NCBI GenBank assembly: GCA_051656605.1
Contig: JBOGCF010000043.1
Span: 124,001-188,000 of the forward strand
From: UBA12018 sp051656605
GTDB lineage: Bacteria > Bacteroidota > Bacteroidia > Bacteroidales > CAMTPD01
DNA: 64,000 nt
Reading direction: 5' to 3'
Under the pieces are notes generated by a model. The model was given only the letters and a program-made list of their open reading frames with translations, was not told the DNA's origin and searched no databases. Both the position numbers and the translations under genes were made by a program. This document shows, piece by piece, positions 53,527-63,873 of this stretch. Every line of letters starts with the position of its first letter. Positions within the stretch are counted from its first letter, which is position 1.

Positions 53527-55986
53527 ATGAAAATTCTAAAATTTGGAGGAAGCTCGTTGGCTTCATCTCACTGCGTAGATACAATCGTGGCGATTGTAGA
53601 AAAAGAAACAAACGACCATAAAGTTGTTCTTGTAGTTTCAGCCCTTGAAGGAATCACCGATTTATTGCTTGAAGCCGGGCAACTGGCAGCTATACAGAAT
53701 CAAAGTTATCACACCATTCTTTCCGTGATCGAAAATCGGATGCTCAACTATACGCGCTCTTTACTGCCGGTTATCACTCAAAGTGCTACATTAAGCATGG
53801 TCAAACAATACATCAATCAGATTGAAGATATTTGTGATGGGATTTGTACTCTCAAAGAGATGTCGGCTCGTACTTCTGATATGCTATTGGCCTATGGTGA
53901 GTTGATAACCTCGAAAGTCATTTCTGAGCATATGCGAGCAGTGGGTATCAAACATGTGTGGTTTGATGCTCGGGACGTGATCGAGACAGACTCAAACTAT
54001 GGAAGAGCAGCCGTACTGTTTGCAAATACAAACCGAGCAATCAGGGAGCGAATTGGGGAAATTACAGAGTCGGTTGTGATAGTTCCGGGGTTTGTTGCTT
54101 CAGATGGCAATGGAAATACCACAACACTGGGTCGTGGAGGATCAGACTATACGGCTGCATTGTTTGCGGCTGCACTGAATGCTTCCGAAATGGAGATCTG
54201 GACTGATGTAAATGGTATGATGACTGCCGATCCGCGTATCGTCAAAAATGTAAAAACTATTCGTACACTTTCATACCATGAGGCAATGGAGCTATCTCAT
54301 TTTGGCGCAAAAGTACTATATCCTCCGGCCGTACAACCGGTGATGCTAAAGAAAATACCACTGAGAATTAAAAATACATTTGCACCCTCCGAAGAAGGAA
54401 CCCTTATTTGTGATCAATCATTAGCCGCAAGTCCGAATGACAACATTTGTGGGATATCAAATAATGCTCATATTGTACTACTCAATCTTGAAGGTACAAT
54501 CATTGTAGGAATTCCCGGATTCTCACGTCGATTATTTACAGCGTTAGCCACACAGAATATCAATGTCGCACTCATCACACAGAGTTCTTCAGAATATTCC
54601 ATGTGTGTAGCCATCAAAGAAGAGGACAAAGAAAAAGCTGTTGAGGCGGTGCATGCGGCTTTTGCTACCGAATTTGCAAATGGTACACTTGCTCCGATCA
54701 AGGTAGAAACATCTTTGGCAATGATTGCTTTGGTAGGTGATAGTATGGTGAATCTGCCGGGGATCAGTGGCCGGATGTTTAGTGTGCTCGGTCGCAATGG
54801 TGTAAACATTCGTGCAATTGCTCAAGGGTCGTCAGAACGTAACATCTCAGCCGTGATTGCTCGCTCCGATTTAAAGAAAGCATTGAATGCTCTGCATGAG
54901 CAATTTTTTGAGTCGGTATACAAACAAATTAATCTATTTGTAGTAGGAGTAGGTAATGTAGGAAGTCGCTTGATGGAGCAACTACGCAAGCAGGCTGCCT
55001 ATCTGCAAGAGCACCTTCGGTTACAAGTGCGACTGATTGGTGTATCTAATAGCACAACAATGGTATTTGAAGAAGATGGTATTGAATGGGACAACTGGCG
55101 AAATGCCCTTAGCAACGGACGTCCCATGCAGTTGGATCAATTTGTTGAGCATGTAATTGAGTTGAATAAGCGTAACTCTATATTTGTAGATAACACTGCC
55201 TGCGATGAAGTGGCTAATGTATATGCAACATTGCTTCGAAAAAGTATATCAGTCGTTACCTGCAATAAGATCGCTTGTTCGTCCGATTATACCTCCTACA
55301 AGCGTCTCAAAAGTTTGGCTCAAAAATACAATGCGCAGTTTCTTTTCGAAACCAATGTAGGAGCAGGGCTCCCCGTTATCAATACATTAAATGACTTGCT
55401 GCGCAGTGGCGACAAGGTCAATCGTATTCATGCCGTACTTTCGGGAACAATGAATTTTGTCTTTAATGAATATGACGGAACCCGCACATTTGCCGAAGTT
55501 GTGAAACAAGCCCAAGACGAAGGATATACAGAGCCCGATCCGCGACTTGATCTAAGCGGACTCGACGTAATGCGCAAGATCGTTATTTTGGCACGAGAAG
55601 CAGGCCGCAGTGTCGAGATGAGTGAGATTCGCAACGATGGCTTTCTTCCCCAGTCGTGTTTTGATGGAGATGTGACACAGTTTTACCACGAATTGGCAAA
55701 ACATGAAGCACACTTCCAGAAGCTTTATTTCGATGCAAGTGCGACAGGAAAACGCCTCAAGTATATGGCTTCGATAGATGGTGATACCATTCAGGTGGGC
55801 TTGGAAGCGGTATCTTCAGAGTGCGACTTCTTCAATCTGGATGGAAAAGACAATGCTGTTCTTTTTTATACCAACCGTTACCCCGAGCAACCGCTGGTAA
55901 TAAAGGGGGCTGGTGCAGGAGCCGAAGTTACTGCTTCCGGATTGTTTTCTGATATCATACGTGCTGCACGCATTGCACATTCATAA
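53527..55986 (+). CDS. thrA: bifunctional aspartokinase/homoserine dehydrogenase
   Basis: 819 residues, the usual length of ThrA. Aspartokinase domain at the start with KILKFGGSSLA, ARTSDMLLAYGELI, VPGFVASDGNGNTTTLGRGGSDYTAA; two ACT domains at about 315-460 for threonine feedback (GTIIVGIPGFSRRLFTALA, MVNLPGISGRMFSVLGRNGVNIRAIAQG). Homoserine dehydrogenase from about 465: FVVGVGNVGSRLMEQL (NAD(P) binding), VTCNKIAC, ETNVGAGLPVINTLNDLLRSGD and GTMNFVFNEY. It catalyses the first and third steps from aspartate to threonine and is the first gene of thrABC. Confidence 0.96.
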   Translation: MKILKFGGSSLASSHCVDTIVAIVEKETNDHKVVLVVSALEGITDLLLEAGQLAAIQNQSYHTILSVIENRMLNYTRSLLPVITQSATLSMVKQYINQIEDICDGICTLKEMSARTSDMLLAYGELITSKVISEHMRAVGIKHVWFDARDVIETDSNYGRAAVLFANTNRAIRERIGEITESVVIVPGFVASDGNGNTTTLGRGGSDYTAALFAAALNASEMEIWTDVNGMMTADPRIVKNVKTIRTLSYHEAMELSHFGAKVLYPPAVQPVMLKKIPLRIKNTFAPSEEGTLICDQSLAASPNDNICGISNNAHIVLLNLEGTIIVGIPGFSRRLFTALATQNINVALITQSSSEYSMCVAIKEEDKEKAVEAVHAAFATEFANGTLAPIKVETSLAMIALVGDSMVNLPGISGRMFSVLGRNGVNIRAIAQGSSERNISAVIARSDLKKALNALHEQFFESVYKQINLFVVGVGNVGSRLMEQLRKQAAYLQEHLRLQVRLIGVSNSTTMVFEEDGIEWDNWRNALSNGRPMQLDQFVEHVIELNKRNSIFVDNTACDEVANVYATLLRKSISVVTCNKIACSSDYTSYKRLKSLAQKYNAQFLFETNVGAGLPVINTLNDLLRSGDKVNRIHAVLSGTMNFVFNEYDGTRTFAEVVKQAQDEGYTEPDPRLDLSGLDVMRKIVILAREAGRSVEMSEIRNDGFLPQSCFDGDVTQFYHELAKHEAHFQKLYFDASATGKRLKYMASIDGDTIQVGLEAVSSECDFFNLDGKDNAVLFYTNRYPEQPLVIKGAGAGAEVTASGLFSDIIRAARIAHS

Positions 55987-56007
55987 TTTACACAAATGCT
56001 TCTTCTT

Positions 56008-56934
56008 ATGAAAAAACAAATCAAAATATTAGCTCCGGCTACAGTAGCCAACGTAGTGTGCGGATTCGATATACTCGGATTTGCACTTGACAATCCGAAT
56101 GACGAGATGGTAATGCGGCTTATCGACGAACCTGTAGTGCGGATTATTAATAAAGACCATTACAATCTCCCCACCAATCCGCCCGACAATGTAGCAGGGG
56201 CTGCACTTCTTGCTTTGATGGAAGACTATCCTCAGCCCGTAGGGTTTGAAGTAGAGATTAAGAAAAATATCATGCCCGGAAGTGGTATCGGTTCCAGTGC
56301 CGCGAGTGCCGCCGGTGCTGTAGTAGGTGCAAACTATTTGCTGGGCAATCCTTATACACCTGATCAGTTGGTCGGTTTTGCAATGTTTGGCGAAAAGGTT
56401 GCCAGTGGTGTTAAACATGCGGATAATATCACCCCGTGTATCTTTGGTGGTGTTACATTGATTCGTTCTACCGATCCGCTCGATATTGTACCGCTCTCGG
56501 CTCCCGATTTGTATGTAACGGTAGTGCACCCACAGATTGAAGTAAAGACAGAGAATGCTCGAAAGATTTTGAAACAGCACGTCGAACTCAAATCTGCGAT
56601 TCGTCAATGGGGCAATGTGGCCGGTGTTGTAGCCGGTTTACTCAAGAAAGATTACGAGCTACTGGGCCGTTCGCTCGAAGATGTAATTATCGAGCCCATT
56701 CGGAGTATTTTGATTCCCGGGTTTGATGACATCAAGATGCAAAGTAAAGCCGTAGGAGCATTAGGCGGTGGAATCTCCGGTTCGGGCCCTTCTATATTTA
56801 TGCTCAGCAAGGATGAAGCTACAGCCCAAGCCGTAGCAGAAGTCATGAGTAATGTATACACAACTCTTGCTATCGATTATCATATCTATGTCACCTCTGT
56901 AAATACAGTAGGAGTCAAGGTGTCAGAATTCTAA
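56008..56934 (+). CDS. thrB: homoserine kinase
   Basis: 308 residues from the ATG at 56008; an ATG 12 bases earlier would add four residues. GHMP kinase motifs: KILAPATVANVVCGFDILGFAL (motif 1), IMPGSGIGSSAASAAGAVVGAN (motif 2, ATP binding) and GGGISGSGPSIFML (motif 3). It phosphorylates homoserine for threonine synthase. The position between thrA (21 bases upstream) and thrC (13 bases downstream) confirms the role. Confidence 0.95.
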   Translation: MKKQIKILAPATVANVVCGFDILGFALDNPNDEMVMRLIDEPVVRIINKDHYNLPTNPPDNVAGAALLALMEDYPQPVGFEVEIKKNIMPGSGIGSSAASAAGAVVGANYLLGNPYTPDQLVGFAMFGEKVASGVKHADNITPCIFGGVTLIRSTDPLDIVPLSAPDLYVTVVHPQIEVKTENARKILKQHVELKSAIRQWGNVAGVVAGLLKKDYELLGRSLEDVIIEPIRSILIPGFDDIKMQSKAVGALGGGISGSGPSIFMLSKDEATAQAVAEVMSNVYTTLAIDYHIYVTSVNTVGVKVSEF

Positions 56935-56947
56935 AAACAGTTATCTT

Positions 56948-58243
56948 ATGAAATACTACAGTACAAACAAGCAAGCTCCGTTGGTCGATTTTCGTGAAGC
57001 AACCATTGCAGGGCTGGCTCCGGATAAAGGACTTTATTTTCCACATTATATACCGCAATTATCCGATTCGTTTCTCTCCGAAATCGAGCATCTTGCCGAT
57101 GCCGATATTGGTTATGCTGTGATGCAACCCTATGTGGGTAATACGATTCCGGACGATAAATTGCGAGAGATTATCCGTCAAACGCTTGCTTTTGAGATAC
57201 CCTTGGTGTCGGTTACAGAAAAAATAGCATCACTCGAACTCTTTCATGGTCCTACTTTTGCTTTCAAAGATCTTGGAGCTCGATTTATGAGCCGCTGTAT
57301 GGGTTATTTTGCGGAACAAATCGATAAACCGATGACCGTGCTTGTTGCGACTTCGGGCGATACCGGTGGTGCAGTAGCAAATGGATTCTATAATGTACCC
57401 GGCGTAGAAGTTGTTATTCTATATCCCTCGGGCAAAGTGTCGGAGGTGCAAGAGCTACAACTCACCACATTGGGCGGAAATATTAGAGCTTTAGGAGTAG
57501 AAGGAACATTTGATGATTGTCAGCGAATGGTGAAAGAAGCATTTGCGGATGCAACGCTTCGAGAGGCCTTGTTTCTCACTTCTGCCAATTCCATTAACGT
57601 GGCGCGATGGTTGCCGCAACAGCTTTTTTATTTTCTAGGGTATAAACAATGGAAGCCTCAGGCAACCCGTCCGGTGGTAGCTGTGCCAAGCGGTAACTTT
57701 GGTAACATTTGCTCCGGAATGCTAGCCAAGGAATCGGGGCTTCCGTTGGGCGACTTTGTTGTAGCTTGCAATGCCAACGATGCTGTTGTTGATTATTTAC
57801 AAAGCGGCAGTTATTGCGCAAAGCCAACGGTTGCGACCATTTCAAATGCGATGGATGTGGGCAATCCAAGCAATTTTGTGAGGATACTCGAACTATATGG
57901 AAACAACTATCATGCAATATACAGACAAATCAAAGGGTATACCATTGGTGATGAGGATACGCTTGCTACTATACGTAGTGTATACCACGACACCGGCTAT
58001 TTGCTCGACCCGCATGGAGCGGTTGCCTATCAGGCGTTGAGTCGTTATCTATCCGTCAATCCCGAAGAAGCCGGATTTATACTCGAAACAGCTCATCCTA
58101 TCAAGTTTGAACTGCCGAATGATATCCGTATTCAATGCTCGGCGCAACAACAAGAAGCATTACAACAACTACGCGCAGCCACAAAGCATTCGGTGCGAAT
58201 ATCTCCACAATACGAAGCTTTAAAAGCGTTCCTGTTGCAATAG
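56948..58243 (+). CDS. thrC: threonine synthase
   Basis: 431 residues. Fold type II PLP enzyme: HGPTFAFKDLGARFMSRCM holds the PLP-binding Lys, ATSGDTGGAVANGF and VAVPSGNFGNICSGM bind phosphate and cofactor, LTSANSINVARWLPQ is conserved in ThrC. It converts O-phosphohomoserine to threonine. Last gene of thrABC, followed by a hairpin. Confidence 0.96.
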   Translation: MKYYSTNKQAPLVDFREATIAGLAPDKGLYFPHYIPQLSDSFLSEIEHLADADIGYAVMQPYVGNTIPDDKLREIIRQTLAFEIPLVSVTEKIASLELFHGPTFAFKDLGARFMSRCMGYFAEQIDKPMTVLVATSGDTGGAVANGFYNVPGVEVVILYPSGKVSEVQELQLTTLGGNIRALGVEGTFDDCQRMVKEAFADATLREALFLTSANSINVARWLPQQLFYFLGYKQWKPQATRPVVAVPSGNFGNICSGMLAKESGLPLGDFVVACNANDAVVDYLQSGSYCAKPTVATISNAMDVGNPSNFVRILELYGNNYHAIYRQIKGYTIGDEDTLATIRSVYHDTGYLLDPHGAVAYQALSRYLSVNPEEAGFILETAHPIKFELPNDIRIQCSAQQQEALQQLRAATKHSVRISPQYEALKAFLLQ

Positions 58244-58261
58244 TAAATTTAAATAATAGAA

Positions 58262-58296
58262 AAGCGATGAATACTCATTACAGAGATTCATCGCTT
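58262..58296. terminator. terminator between thrC and the SusD-like gene
   Basis: Arms AAGCGATGAAT and ATTCATCGCTT with a 13-base loop between the convergent genes. The T-rich side (CTTTTCTATT) is on the minus strand, so it serves the SusC/SusD operon best, but it may act in both directions. Confidence 0.78.
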
Positions 58297-58323
58297 ACTT
58301 ATTATACAGTCTTACAATCGAGA

Positions 58324-59898
58324 TTATTGTCGAGGAAGTGGTCCTTCAACAGCCGGATTGTTTGTGATTTCTTGTTCCGGAATTTGGAAGAAATAATAAG
58401 GTGAATTCGGAACAAAGCCTGTTTTATCAGGGAATGTTAGCGTGTAGTGACCACCTTTGATTGTAGGATATTCAGGGAAGTCTGCTTTGTTTAGAGGTTT
58501 GCGTACCAATGCCGATTGTGTACGTGTGTTGTCAAATACGCCGCTAGAGCCTTCTCCCCACAATTCTCTACGTCTTTCTTTTAATACAAAGTCAAGATCA
58601 CATACATAGCCTGTTGTTGTAGCGTTACGAGCTTGGCGCAACTCTGCAATAATTTGCTCTGCTGTTTGGGGCGTACCTCCGGTACCTCCTCTAAGTTTGG
58701 CTTCAGCTTCAATCAACCAAGCCTCTGCACCACGCATATAAACTAAGTCGGCCGATTTCTCAGCAGCTCTAAACTTGAACTTTGTGTAAGTCAAGATGTC
58801 TTTTACACGAGGAGCCACAACAGTACTATTCGGATCATTACTATTGTTGAATTCGAATAAAGAGAAGCGAATGTCATTGGTATCGTATCCGTTGCCATAG
58901 TCAAAAAGCTTTTTGAAATAAGGATCCGGAACAGCATTTTTGTAATATGCTCTTGTGTCGCCAGGTCTATTATCTAGATACTCAAACGCATAACTCATAT
59001 CATTATTTGACGAGGTTTGCTCCAATCCCCACATAAACTCTTTCACTTTTGCATCGTTAAATCCGGCAACGAATTCGTCGGTGCTCATAAGTGTATATTT
59101 GTTAGAGGTTCGAATTGATGCTGCGTGCATTACGGCAGCATCCATATCTACTTTTATTCCGCCTGTTTTTGTTGTACCTCTGGTCAAGTAGGCACGAGCC
59201 AAGAACATTGAAATTACTTCGGCATCCATTTCGGCAAACGACTGTTTGCTATATTTTTCATCTGTTAAAATCTCTTTGGCCTTTACCAGGTCATCGATCA
59301 GTACTTCGTAAATTTCGGCAACAGTAGAAAGTTTTACACCTTTCATAATCTCTGAAATCTCAGTGATATCGTTCATATTCGGACATACAGGGTAATCCTT
59401 TGCCACATCATACGGCAATTGCCATAAGCGTACGATATCAAGATAGCACATAGAGCGAAGAGCCAACAACTGTGCATACATTGCTTTAGATGTCTTCGAC
59501 GGACTGTTGAGGCCGTTATAAAACTCAATAGCTTTGTTGCAGTTAGCAATACAATTATAATATTTTCGCCATGTTACATTCACATTAGACCCCAATGTGT
59601 TGTTCGTCGCGAAGTTATACTGGGTCACAACTCCTCCATAAATTCCGGAGGTGCCAACCATGTCATTTCCAAGCGCATCTACGGCAATTAGTGTGCCTCT
59701 ATATCCCGGATAGCTATATGAGTTGAACCAATTCGTTAGGGCATAGAAAGCACCATTGTAAAGAGTTTGTAAAGTCTGATCGGCAAACTCCGGCGAAATC
59801 GATTCGTCTGTCACGTTTGTTGGAGGAGTTACAGTCAGATAATCATCGCAAGAGGTTGTGCTCAATGCAATGAATAATGCAGCAATATATTTTTTCAT
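58324..59898 (-). CDS. SusD/RagB-family nutrient-binding lipoprotein
   Basis: 524 residues. Lipobox in ALSTTSCDDYL, the typical SusD start with C-D-D-(F/Y)-L. TPR-rich family features: TLYNGAFYALTNWFNSYSYPG, CNKAIEFYNG, LLALRSMCYLDIVRLWQLPYDV, AYLTRGTTKTGG and the C-terminal EIIAELRQARNA, LKERRRELWGEG and YYFFQIPEQEITNNP. It forms the lid of the SusC transporter encoded 22 bases upstream. No glycosidase or other enzyme gene accompanies the pair in the window, so the ligand (glycan, peptide or other) cannot be guessed. Confidence 0.94.
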   Translation of the reverse strand: MKKYIAALFIALSTTSCDDYLTVTPPTNVTDESISPEFADQTLQTLYNGAFYALTNWFNSYSYPGYRGTLIAVDALGNDMVGTSGIYGGVVTQYNFATNNTLGSNVNVTWRKYYNCIANCNKAIEFYNGLNSPSKTSKAMYAQLLALRSMCYLDIVRLWQLPYDVAKDYPVCPNMNDITEISEIMKGVKLSTVAEIYEVLIDDLVKAKEILTDEKYSKQSFAEMDAEVISMFLARAYLTRGTTKTGGIKVDMDAAVMHAASIRTSNKYTLMSTDEFVAGFNDAKVKEFMWGLEQTSSNNDMSYAFEYLDNRPGDTRAYYKNAVPDPYFKKLFDYGNGYDTNDIRFSLFEFNNSNDPNSTVVAPRVKDILTYTKFKFRAAEKSADLVYMRGAEAWLIEAEAKLRGGTGGTPQTAEQIIAELRQARNATTTGYVCDLDFVLKERRRELWGEGSSGVFDNTRTQSALVRKPLNKADFPEYPTIKGGHYTLTFPDKTGFVPNSPYYFFQIPEQEITNNPAVEGPLPRQ

Positions 59899-59920
59899 TA
59901 TTATAAATCCGATTAAATAA

Positions 59921-62900
59921 TTAGAACGTCATATTCACACCAAAAGAACAAGTTTTTACTGCCGGATATCGGTAGCTTGTAGTTCCGTTTAAGCCTCCAG
60001 ATTCCGGATCGATACCCTCAGTTCCAAAAATTGTGAATAAGTTTTCACCTTGGAAGAATACCGAAGCATTTGCCATTTTTACCTTCTTCAATACAGTTTG
60101 TGGAATATTGTATGTAACAGCAAAGTTCTTAAGTCGGCCATACGATCCGTCATATAAATGTCGAGACGATTGCGAAGAGAAGCTCTCGGATATACTTTTT
60201 GTAGTGAGACGTGGAAGATCCGTATCTTGGTTTTCAGGAGTCCAACGGTTTATCATTTCCTGAGCCAGAGGTCGTCCTTTCGATGTTCCATAGCTATAAT
60301 TGCCCAAGTAGTCGGTCGCATATAGTTTGCCGCCGAGACTATAAGAAAACAGTGCTGAAATTGTGAAATCATAAACTTTGAAATCGAAATTGATCCCTCC
60401 GTATAATTTAGGAAGTGCACTACCCATATTTTGACGATCATTCACAGATGCGGTAGAATACTTATTCGTCTTATATTTTTTACCATTCTCGTCAAATAAA
60501 TACCAAGCTGGTTCTCCTGCATTTGCAAGGCGAGCTTCCACAATTTCGCCGGCACTATTACGATCATACAACTGTTCTCCATCTTTCGTATTTCCTGCCC
60601 ATTCTACCAATTTGAAGGCATAGATATCACCACCTTCAATTAGAAACTTCGTGCCCGATTGCACACCCTTCTTCACAGGGAATGAAGTAATCTTATTGCG
60701 ATAATGAGCCATGTTGAGACCTAGATCAAGGGCCAAATTCTTTGTTGTAAATACAGTTCCTTTCAGGTCTATTTCAATACCATTGTTTTTCATTGCACCG
60801 ATATTGGATAAAATCGATGAATAACCGGATGAAGATGCAAGATCAAGTCCGTATAATAGATCTTTGGAAGAACGTTGGAAGTATTCGGCGCTACCTCTCA
60901 ATCTACTATTGAAAAAGGAGAAATCTACTCCGATATTAAAGTTTAAGTTTGTTTCCCAGGTAAGATCCTTGTTTGCAAGGGTATTAATGTATAATGCCGG
61001 AGAAGAACCGATTTGGCCAGATTGGTATACCGACTGGTAAGGATAATATTCGGACAACTCCTGATTTCCTTGTGCCCCATAACTAACACGCCATTTAAGC
61101 AAGTCCACATTTTCTACATTTTCCATGAATGCATCTTTGGCCATATTCCAAGCAGCACCTACCGACCAAAAGTTACCCCAGCGATGTTTCGGGTGAAACT
61201 TCGAAGAGCCGTCGCGACGATAAGAAGCCGAAAGATTATATTTTCCTTGATAGTTGTATTCTGCTCTACCTAAGAAACCTGCCAATGTGAACTTATCAGA
61301 GTATCCGTTGTATCCGGACACAACAGAGCCTGCATCCGGTTCTTGAATACCCGGGAGTGGAAACGAACGAGTAGAGCCTCCATTATATTCTCTGGTATAA
61401 CCATAAATCTCCTGTCCGGCCATCAACGCAATTACATGATCTGTGTTGATTTCTTTGTTGTAGGTTAGGATATTATTAAACGTATAACTTCTGACAGTGA
61501 GAGAACTTCGTGATGCAGATGTATTTTGTAAATTCTGAGCCACCTCTTTTTGTCCGTCAGGGCCAACGGATCCGAGTACCGAAAACGATGGTGAGTATGA
61601 ATGATTATTACGTATGCTGATATCAGTACTATAGGTCGTCTTGAACTTCAAACCATCTAAAACAGATAGTGCATTTGCTATTTTAGCGATATCAAAATCC
61701 AAAGCACCTCTTACAGAGATCAGATCTCTTTTGCGTTGATCTTTTGATAGAGGTAAACTAGCCAATTGATTATTTGTAGCAAAAGAGCTAGTTCGGTAAG
61801 GTCCAAAGTCATGGATTTTATTACCATCTTTATCAAACAGATATTCGCCCGTTTCGGGATTTCTTTTGTAGATAGGATAGAAGCCGGGCATATTCATACC
61901 ATAGCTTAACGCATTGCCAACGTTGCTATCTTGTGAGTCATTAAAATCTGTTTTACTATTCGAATAGCTTAGGTTTAAGAGAAGTTTCAACCAATCAGTT
62001 GTTTGATTCGTAATGTTTGTTCGCACAGATGTACGACTAAAACCCGAACCTAAAGTGATCCCTTTTTCATTTAAGTGGCCGGCAGAAACAAAATATTGCG
62101 TCTGCTTGCTACCTCCCGAAACGTTTGCGTTAATTTCATAACGTTCACCTGTGCCAATCATTGCTTCATCCCAATTGTCATTCCACAATGGATTCAGACC
62201 AGAGATTAATTTCCCATCGATACCTACCGGTTGGGGATATCTGGAGCCATATGGGTTGATCCCCATATCATCGATAAGTTCAGCCGAAGCTTTGTTTGCA
62301 GCATCTTCCATCGATAAATTATTATCCATGTATCCGTTGCGCAAAGCCTCCCAACGAAGCTCTACCCAATCGTTGGTCCCCATTAGCTCGATTGGTTTCA
62401 CTGCACGTTTCGACCATCCGGCTGTAGCACGGATATTAACCTGAGGGGCTTTTTCTTTACCACCATTTTTTGTTGTTATCATTACTACACCATTACCGGC
62501 TCTCGAACCGTATAATGCAGCTGAGGCGGCATCTTTCAATACAACAAGTGATTCGATGTCAGATGGATTTATGCTCGATAAGTCACCATCGAAAGGAACA
62601 CCATCAATAACATAAAGAGGTGAACTCGAAGCGTTGATGGAGCCAACACCTCTCACGCGGATAGCAGCAGCTTCGCCCGGTTGTCCCGAAGAGTTTGTAA
62701 CCTGTACACCGGCTGCAGCACCTTGCAAAGCATTTGTAACGTTTGATACCTGCGCAGTATTCAATCGGTTGTTGTCAACAACGGCAAGTGCTCCTGTAAA
62801 TGTGTTTTTCTTTGCTGTACCGTAGGCTACAACGACAACCTCATCTATTTGCTGTGTTTCATTGGCTAGCTCTACAACTTTCGCGTGGTTTGCGTCAAGT

Positions 62901-63175
62901 TCTTTCGAGGCTAATCCAATATAAGAGAAGATCAATTTAGCATCAGTCGGAACATCTAATGTGTAGTTTCCCTCAATATCGGTAACAGTACCAATCGTTG
63001 TACCTTTTACAACGACTGTGGCCCCGATTACGGGCTCACCATTGGCTTCGACCACTTTTCCTGTGATTTTCTTTTTCTGCACTTGGGCATCTACCATTGT
63101 TGTGCTAAGTAACAAGGCTGAAGTCAGAAAAAGGCTTTTTGCTTTAAAAGCTAAGTTAACTTTACTGTTCATCAT
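59921..63175 (-). CDS. SusC/RagA-family TonB-dependent transporter
   Basis: 1084 residues. Signal peptide ending near SALLLSTTMVDAQ; CarboxypepD-like domain at about 35-115 (ITGKVVEANGEPVIGATVVVKG); TonB-box-like segment DEVVVVAYG; plug domain with the SusC signature IRVRGVGSINASSSPLYVIDG and IESLVVLKDAASAALYGSRAGNGVVMITTK; then the 22-strand barrel ending in CSFGVNMTF with a terminal Phe. It imports a large ligand across the outer membrane with the SusD partner encoded downstream. No N-terminal signalling (STN) domain is present, so it is not an anti-sigma-coupled transporter. Confidence 0.95.
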   Translation of the reverse strand: MMNSKVNLAFKAKSLFLTSALLLSTTMVDAQVQKKKITGKVVEANGEPVIGATVVVKGTTIGTVTDIEGNYTLDVPTDAKLIFSYIGLASKELDANHAKVVELANETQQIDEVVVVAYGTAKKNTFTGALAVVDNNRLNTAQVSNVTNALQGAAAGVQVTNSSGQPGEAAAIRVRGVGSINASSSPLYVIDGVPFDGDLSSINPSDIESLVVLKDAASAALYGSRAGNGVVMITTKNGGKEKAPQVNIRATAGWSKRAVKPIELMGTNDWVELRWEALRNGYMDNNLSMEDAANKASAELIDDMGINPYGSRYPQPVGIDGKLISGLNPLWNDNWDEAMIGTGERYEINANVSGGSKQTQYFVSAGHLNEKGITLGSGFSRTSVRTNITNQTTDWLKLLLNLSYSNSKTDFNDSQDSNVGNALSYGMNMPGFYPIYKRNPETGEYLFDKDGNKIHDFGPYRTSSFATNNQLASLPLSKDQRKRDLISVRGALDFDIAKIANALSVLDGLKFKTTYSTDISIRNNHSYSPSFSVLGSVGPDGQKEVAQNLQNTSASRSSLTVRSYTFNNILTYNKEINTDHVIALMAGQEIYGYTREYNGGSTRSFPLPGIQEPDAGSVVSGYNGYSDKFTLAGFLGRAEYNYQGKYNLSASYRRDGSSKFHPKHRWGNFWSVGAAWNMAKDAFMENVENVDLLKWRVSYGAQGNQELSEYYPYQSVYQSGQIGSSPALYINTLANKDLTWETNLNFNIGVDFSFFNSRLRGSAEYFQRSSKDLLYGLDLASSSGYSSILSNIGAMKNNGIEIDLKGTVFTTKNLALDLGLNMAHYRNKITSFPVKKGVQSGTKFLIEGGDIYAFKLVEWAGNTKDGEQLYDRNSAGEIVEARLANAGEPAWYLFDENGKKYKTNKYSTASVNDRQNMGSALPKLYGGINFDFKVYDFTISALFSYSLGGKLYATDYLGNYSYGTSKGRPLAQEMINRWTPENQDTDLPRLTTKSISESFSSQSSRHLYDGSYGRLKNFAVTYNIPQTVLKKVKMANASVFFQGENLFTIFGTEGIDPESGGLNGTTSYRYPAVKTCSFGVNMTF

Positions 63176-63256
63176 TTATTAAAGTGTGGGTTATGTATGA
63201 TTTTATATTAGTATATCACTTTGAATGCATTTTGGGTTATTCAATTGCATTTTTGT

Positions 63257-63264
63257 CAAATATA
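63257..63264 (-). promoter_or_regulatory. -7 promoter box of the SusC/SusD operon
   Basis: TATATTTG on the minus strand, a perfect TAnnTTTG match about 80 bases before the SusC start codon. No -33 TTTG at the expected distance. Confidence 0.5.
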
Positions 63265-63340
63265 ATGTTATTTATTGAATTTATTATAGGTTGTTGAGCG
63301 GAAATGATTTCATGGAATAAAAAAGTGTGAATTAGATTCA

Positions 63341-63376
63341 AAAAAAAAGGCCTCCCAATAGGGAAGCCTTTTTTCT
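63341..63376 (-). terminator. terminator of the RRM gene
   Basis: On the minus strand AAAAAAGGCTTCCC, loop TATT, GGGAGGCC and a run of T residues; one base is unpaired. It lies about 17 bases past the stop of the RNA-binding protein gene. Confidence 0.85.
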
Positions 63377-63392
63377 ATAGAATATCGTGCGA

Positions 63393-63854
63393 TTAGTATC
63401 TGTCGTTGTTACCGTATCCGCCGCGACCTTCGCTTCTGTAACCACCACGGTCGCTACCATAACCACCACGGTTGCCACCGCGATCATTACCATAACCGCC
63501 ACGGTTGCCACCACCGTAACCACCGCCACGATTGCCACCGAAGCCACCACCACGGTTGCCACCGAAGCCACCACCACGGTTGCCACCGAAGCCGCCACCA
63601 GCAGGTCTTTCAGTTTTAGGACGAGCTACACTTACATTGATAACTTTTCCTTCAAATTCTGTGTTGTTCAAGGCATCGATTGCTTTTTGGCCTTCTTCGT
63701 CGTTTGGCATTTCAACGAATCCGAAACCTCTTGATCTTCCTGTTTCTCTGTCTGTGATAATCTTAGCTGATTCGATTTCTCCGTATTGAGCGAATAATTC
63801 ACACAAGCTGTCAATTTCTGTACCCCAGCTCAAGTTCGAAACGTAAATGTTCAT
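63393..63854 (-). CDS. RRM-type RNA-binding protein with glycine-rich tail
   Basis: 153 residues. RNA recognition motif at about residues 1-80 with RNP2 IYVSNL (3-8) and RNP1 RGFGFVEM (42-49), both complete. The tail from about 86 is rich in Gly, Arg, Asn and Tyr, with three exact GGGFGGNR octapeptides followed by GGY and RGG units. Single-RRM glycine-rich proteins of this kind are common in Bacteroidota and cyanobacteria and are thought to act as RNA chaperones or global RNA regulators, often with cold induction. Its neighbour upstream is a cold-shock gene in the same direction. Confidence 0.93.
   Translation of the reverse strand: MNIYVSNLSWGTEIDSLCELFAQYGEIESAKIITDRETGRSRGFGFVEMPNDEEGQKAIDALNNTEFEGKVINVSVARPKTERPAGGGFGGNRGGGFGGNRGGGFGGNRGGGYGGGNRGGYGNDRGGNRGGYGSDRGGYRSEGRGGYGNNDRY
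63528..63599. repeat. three 24-bp tandem repeats inside the RRM gene
   Basis: The octapeptide GGGFGGNR (residues 86-109) is encoded three times by nearly identical 24-base units. Such in-frame repeats can change copy number by slippage without breaking the gene. Confidence 0.8.
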
Positions 63855-63873
63855 CGTAATGAATGTTAAATTG

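Noticed and set aside
58324..63175. Polysaccharide utilisation locus
   Set aside because: Only SusC and SusD are present; no glycoside hydrolase, lyase or dedicated regulator is in the window, so a glycan target cannot be claimed.
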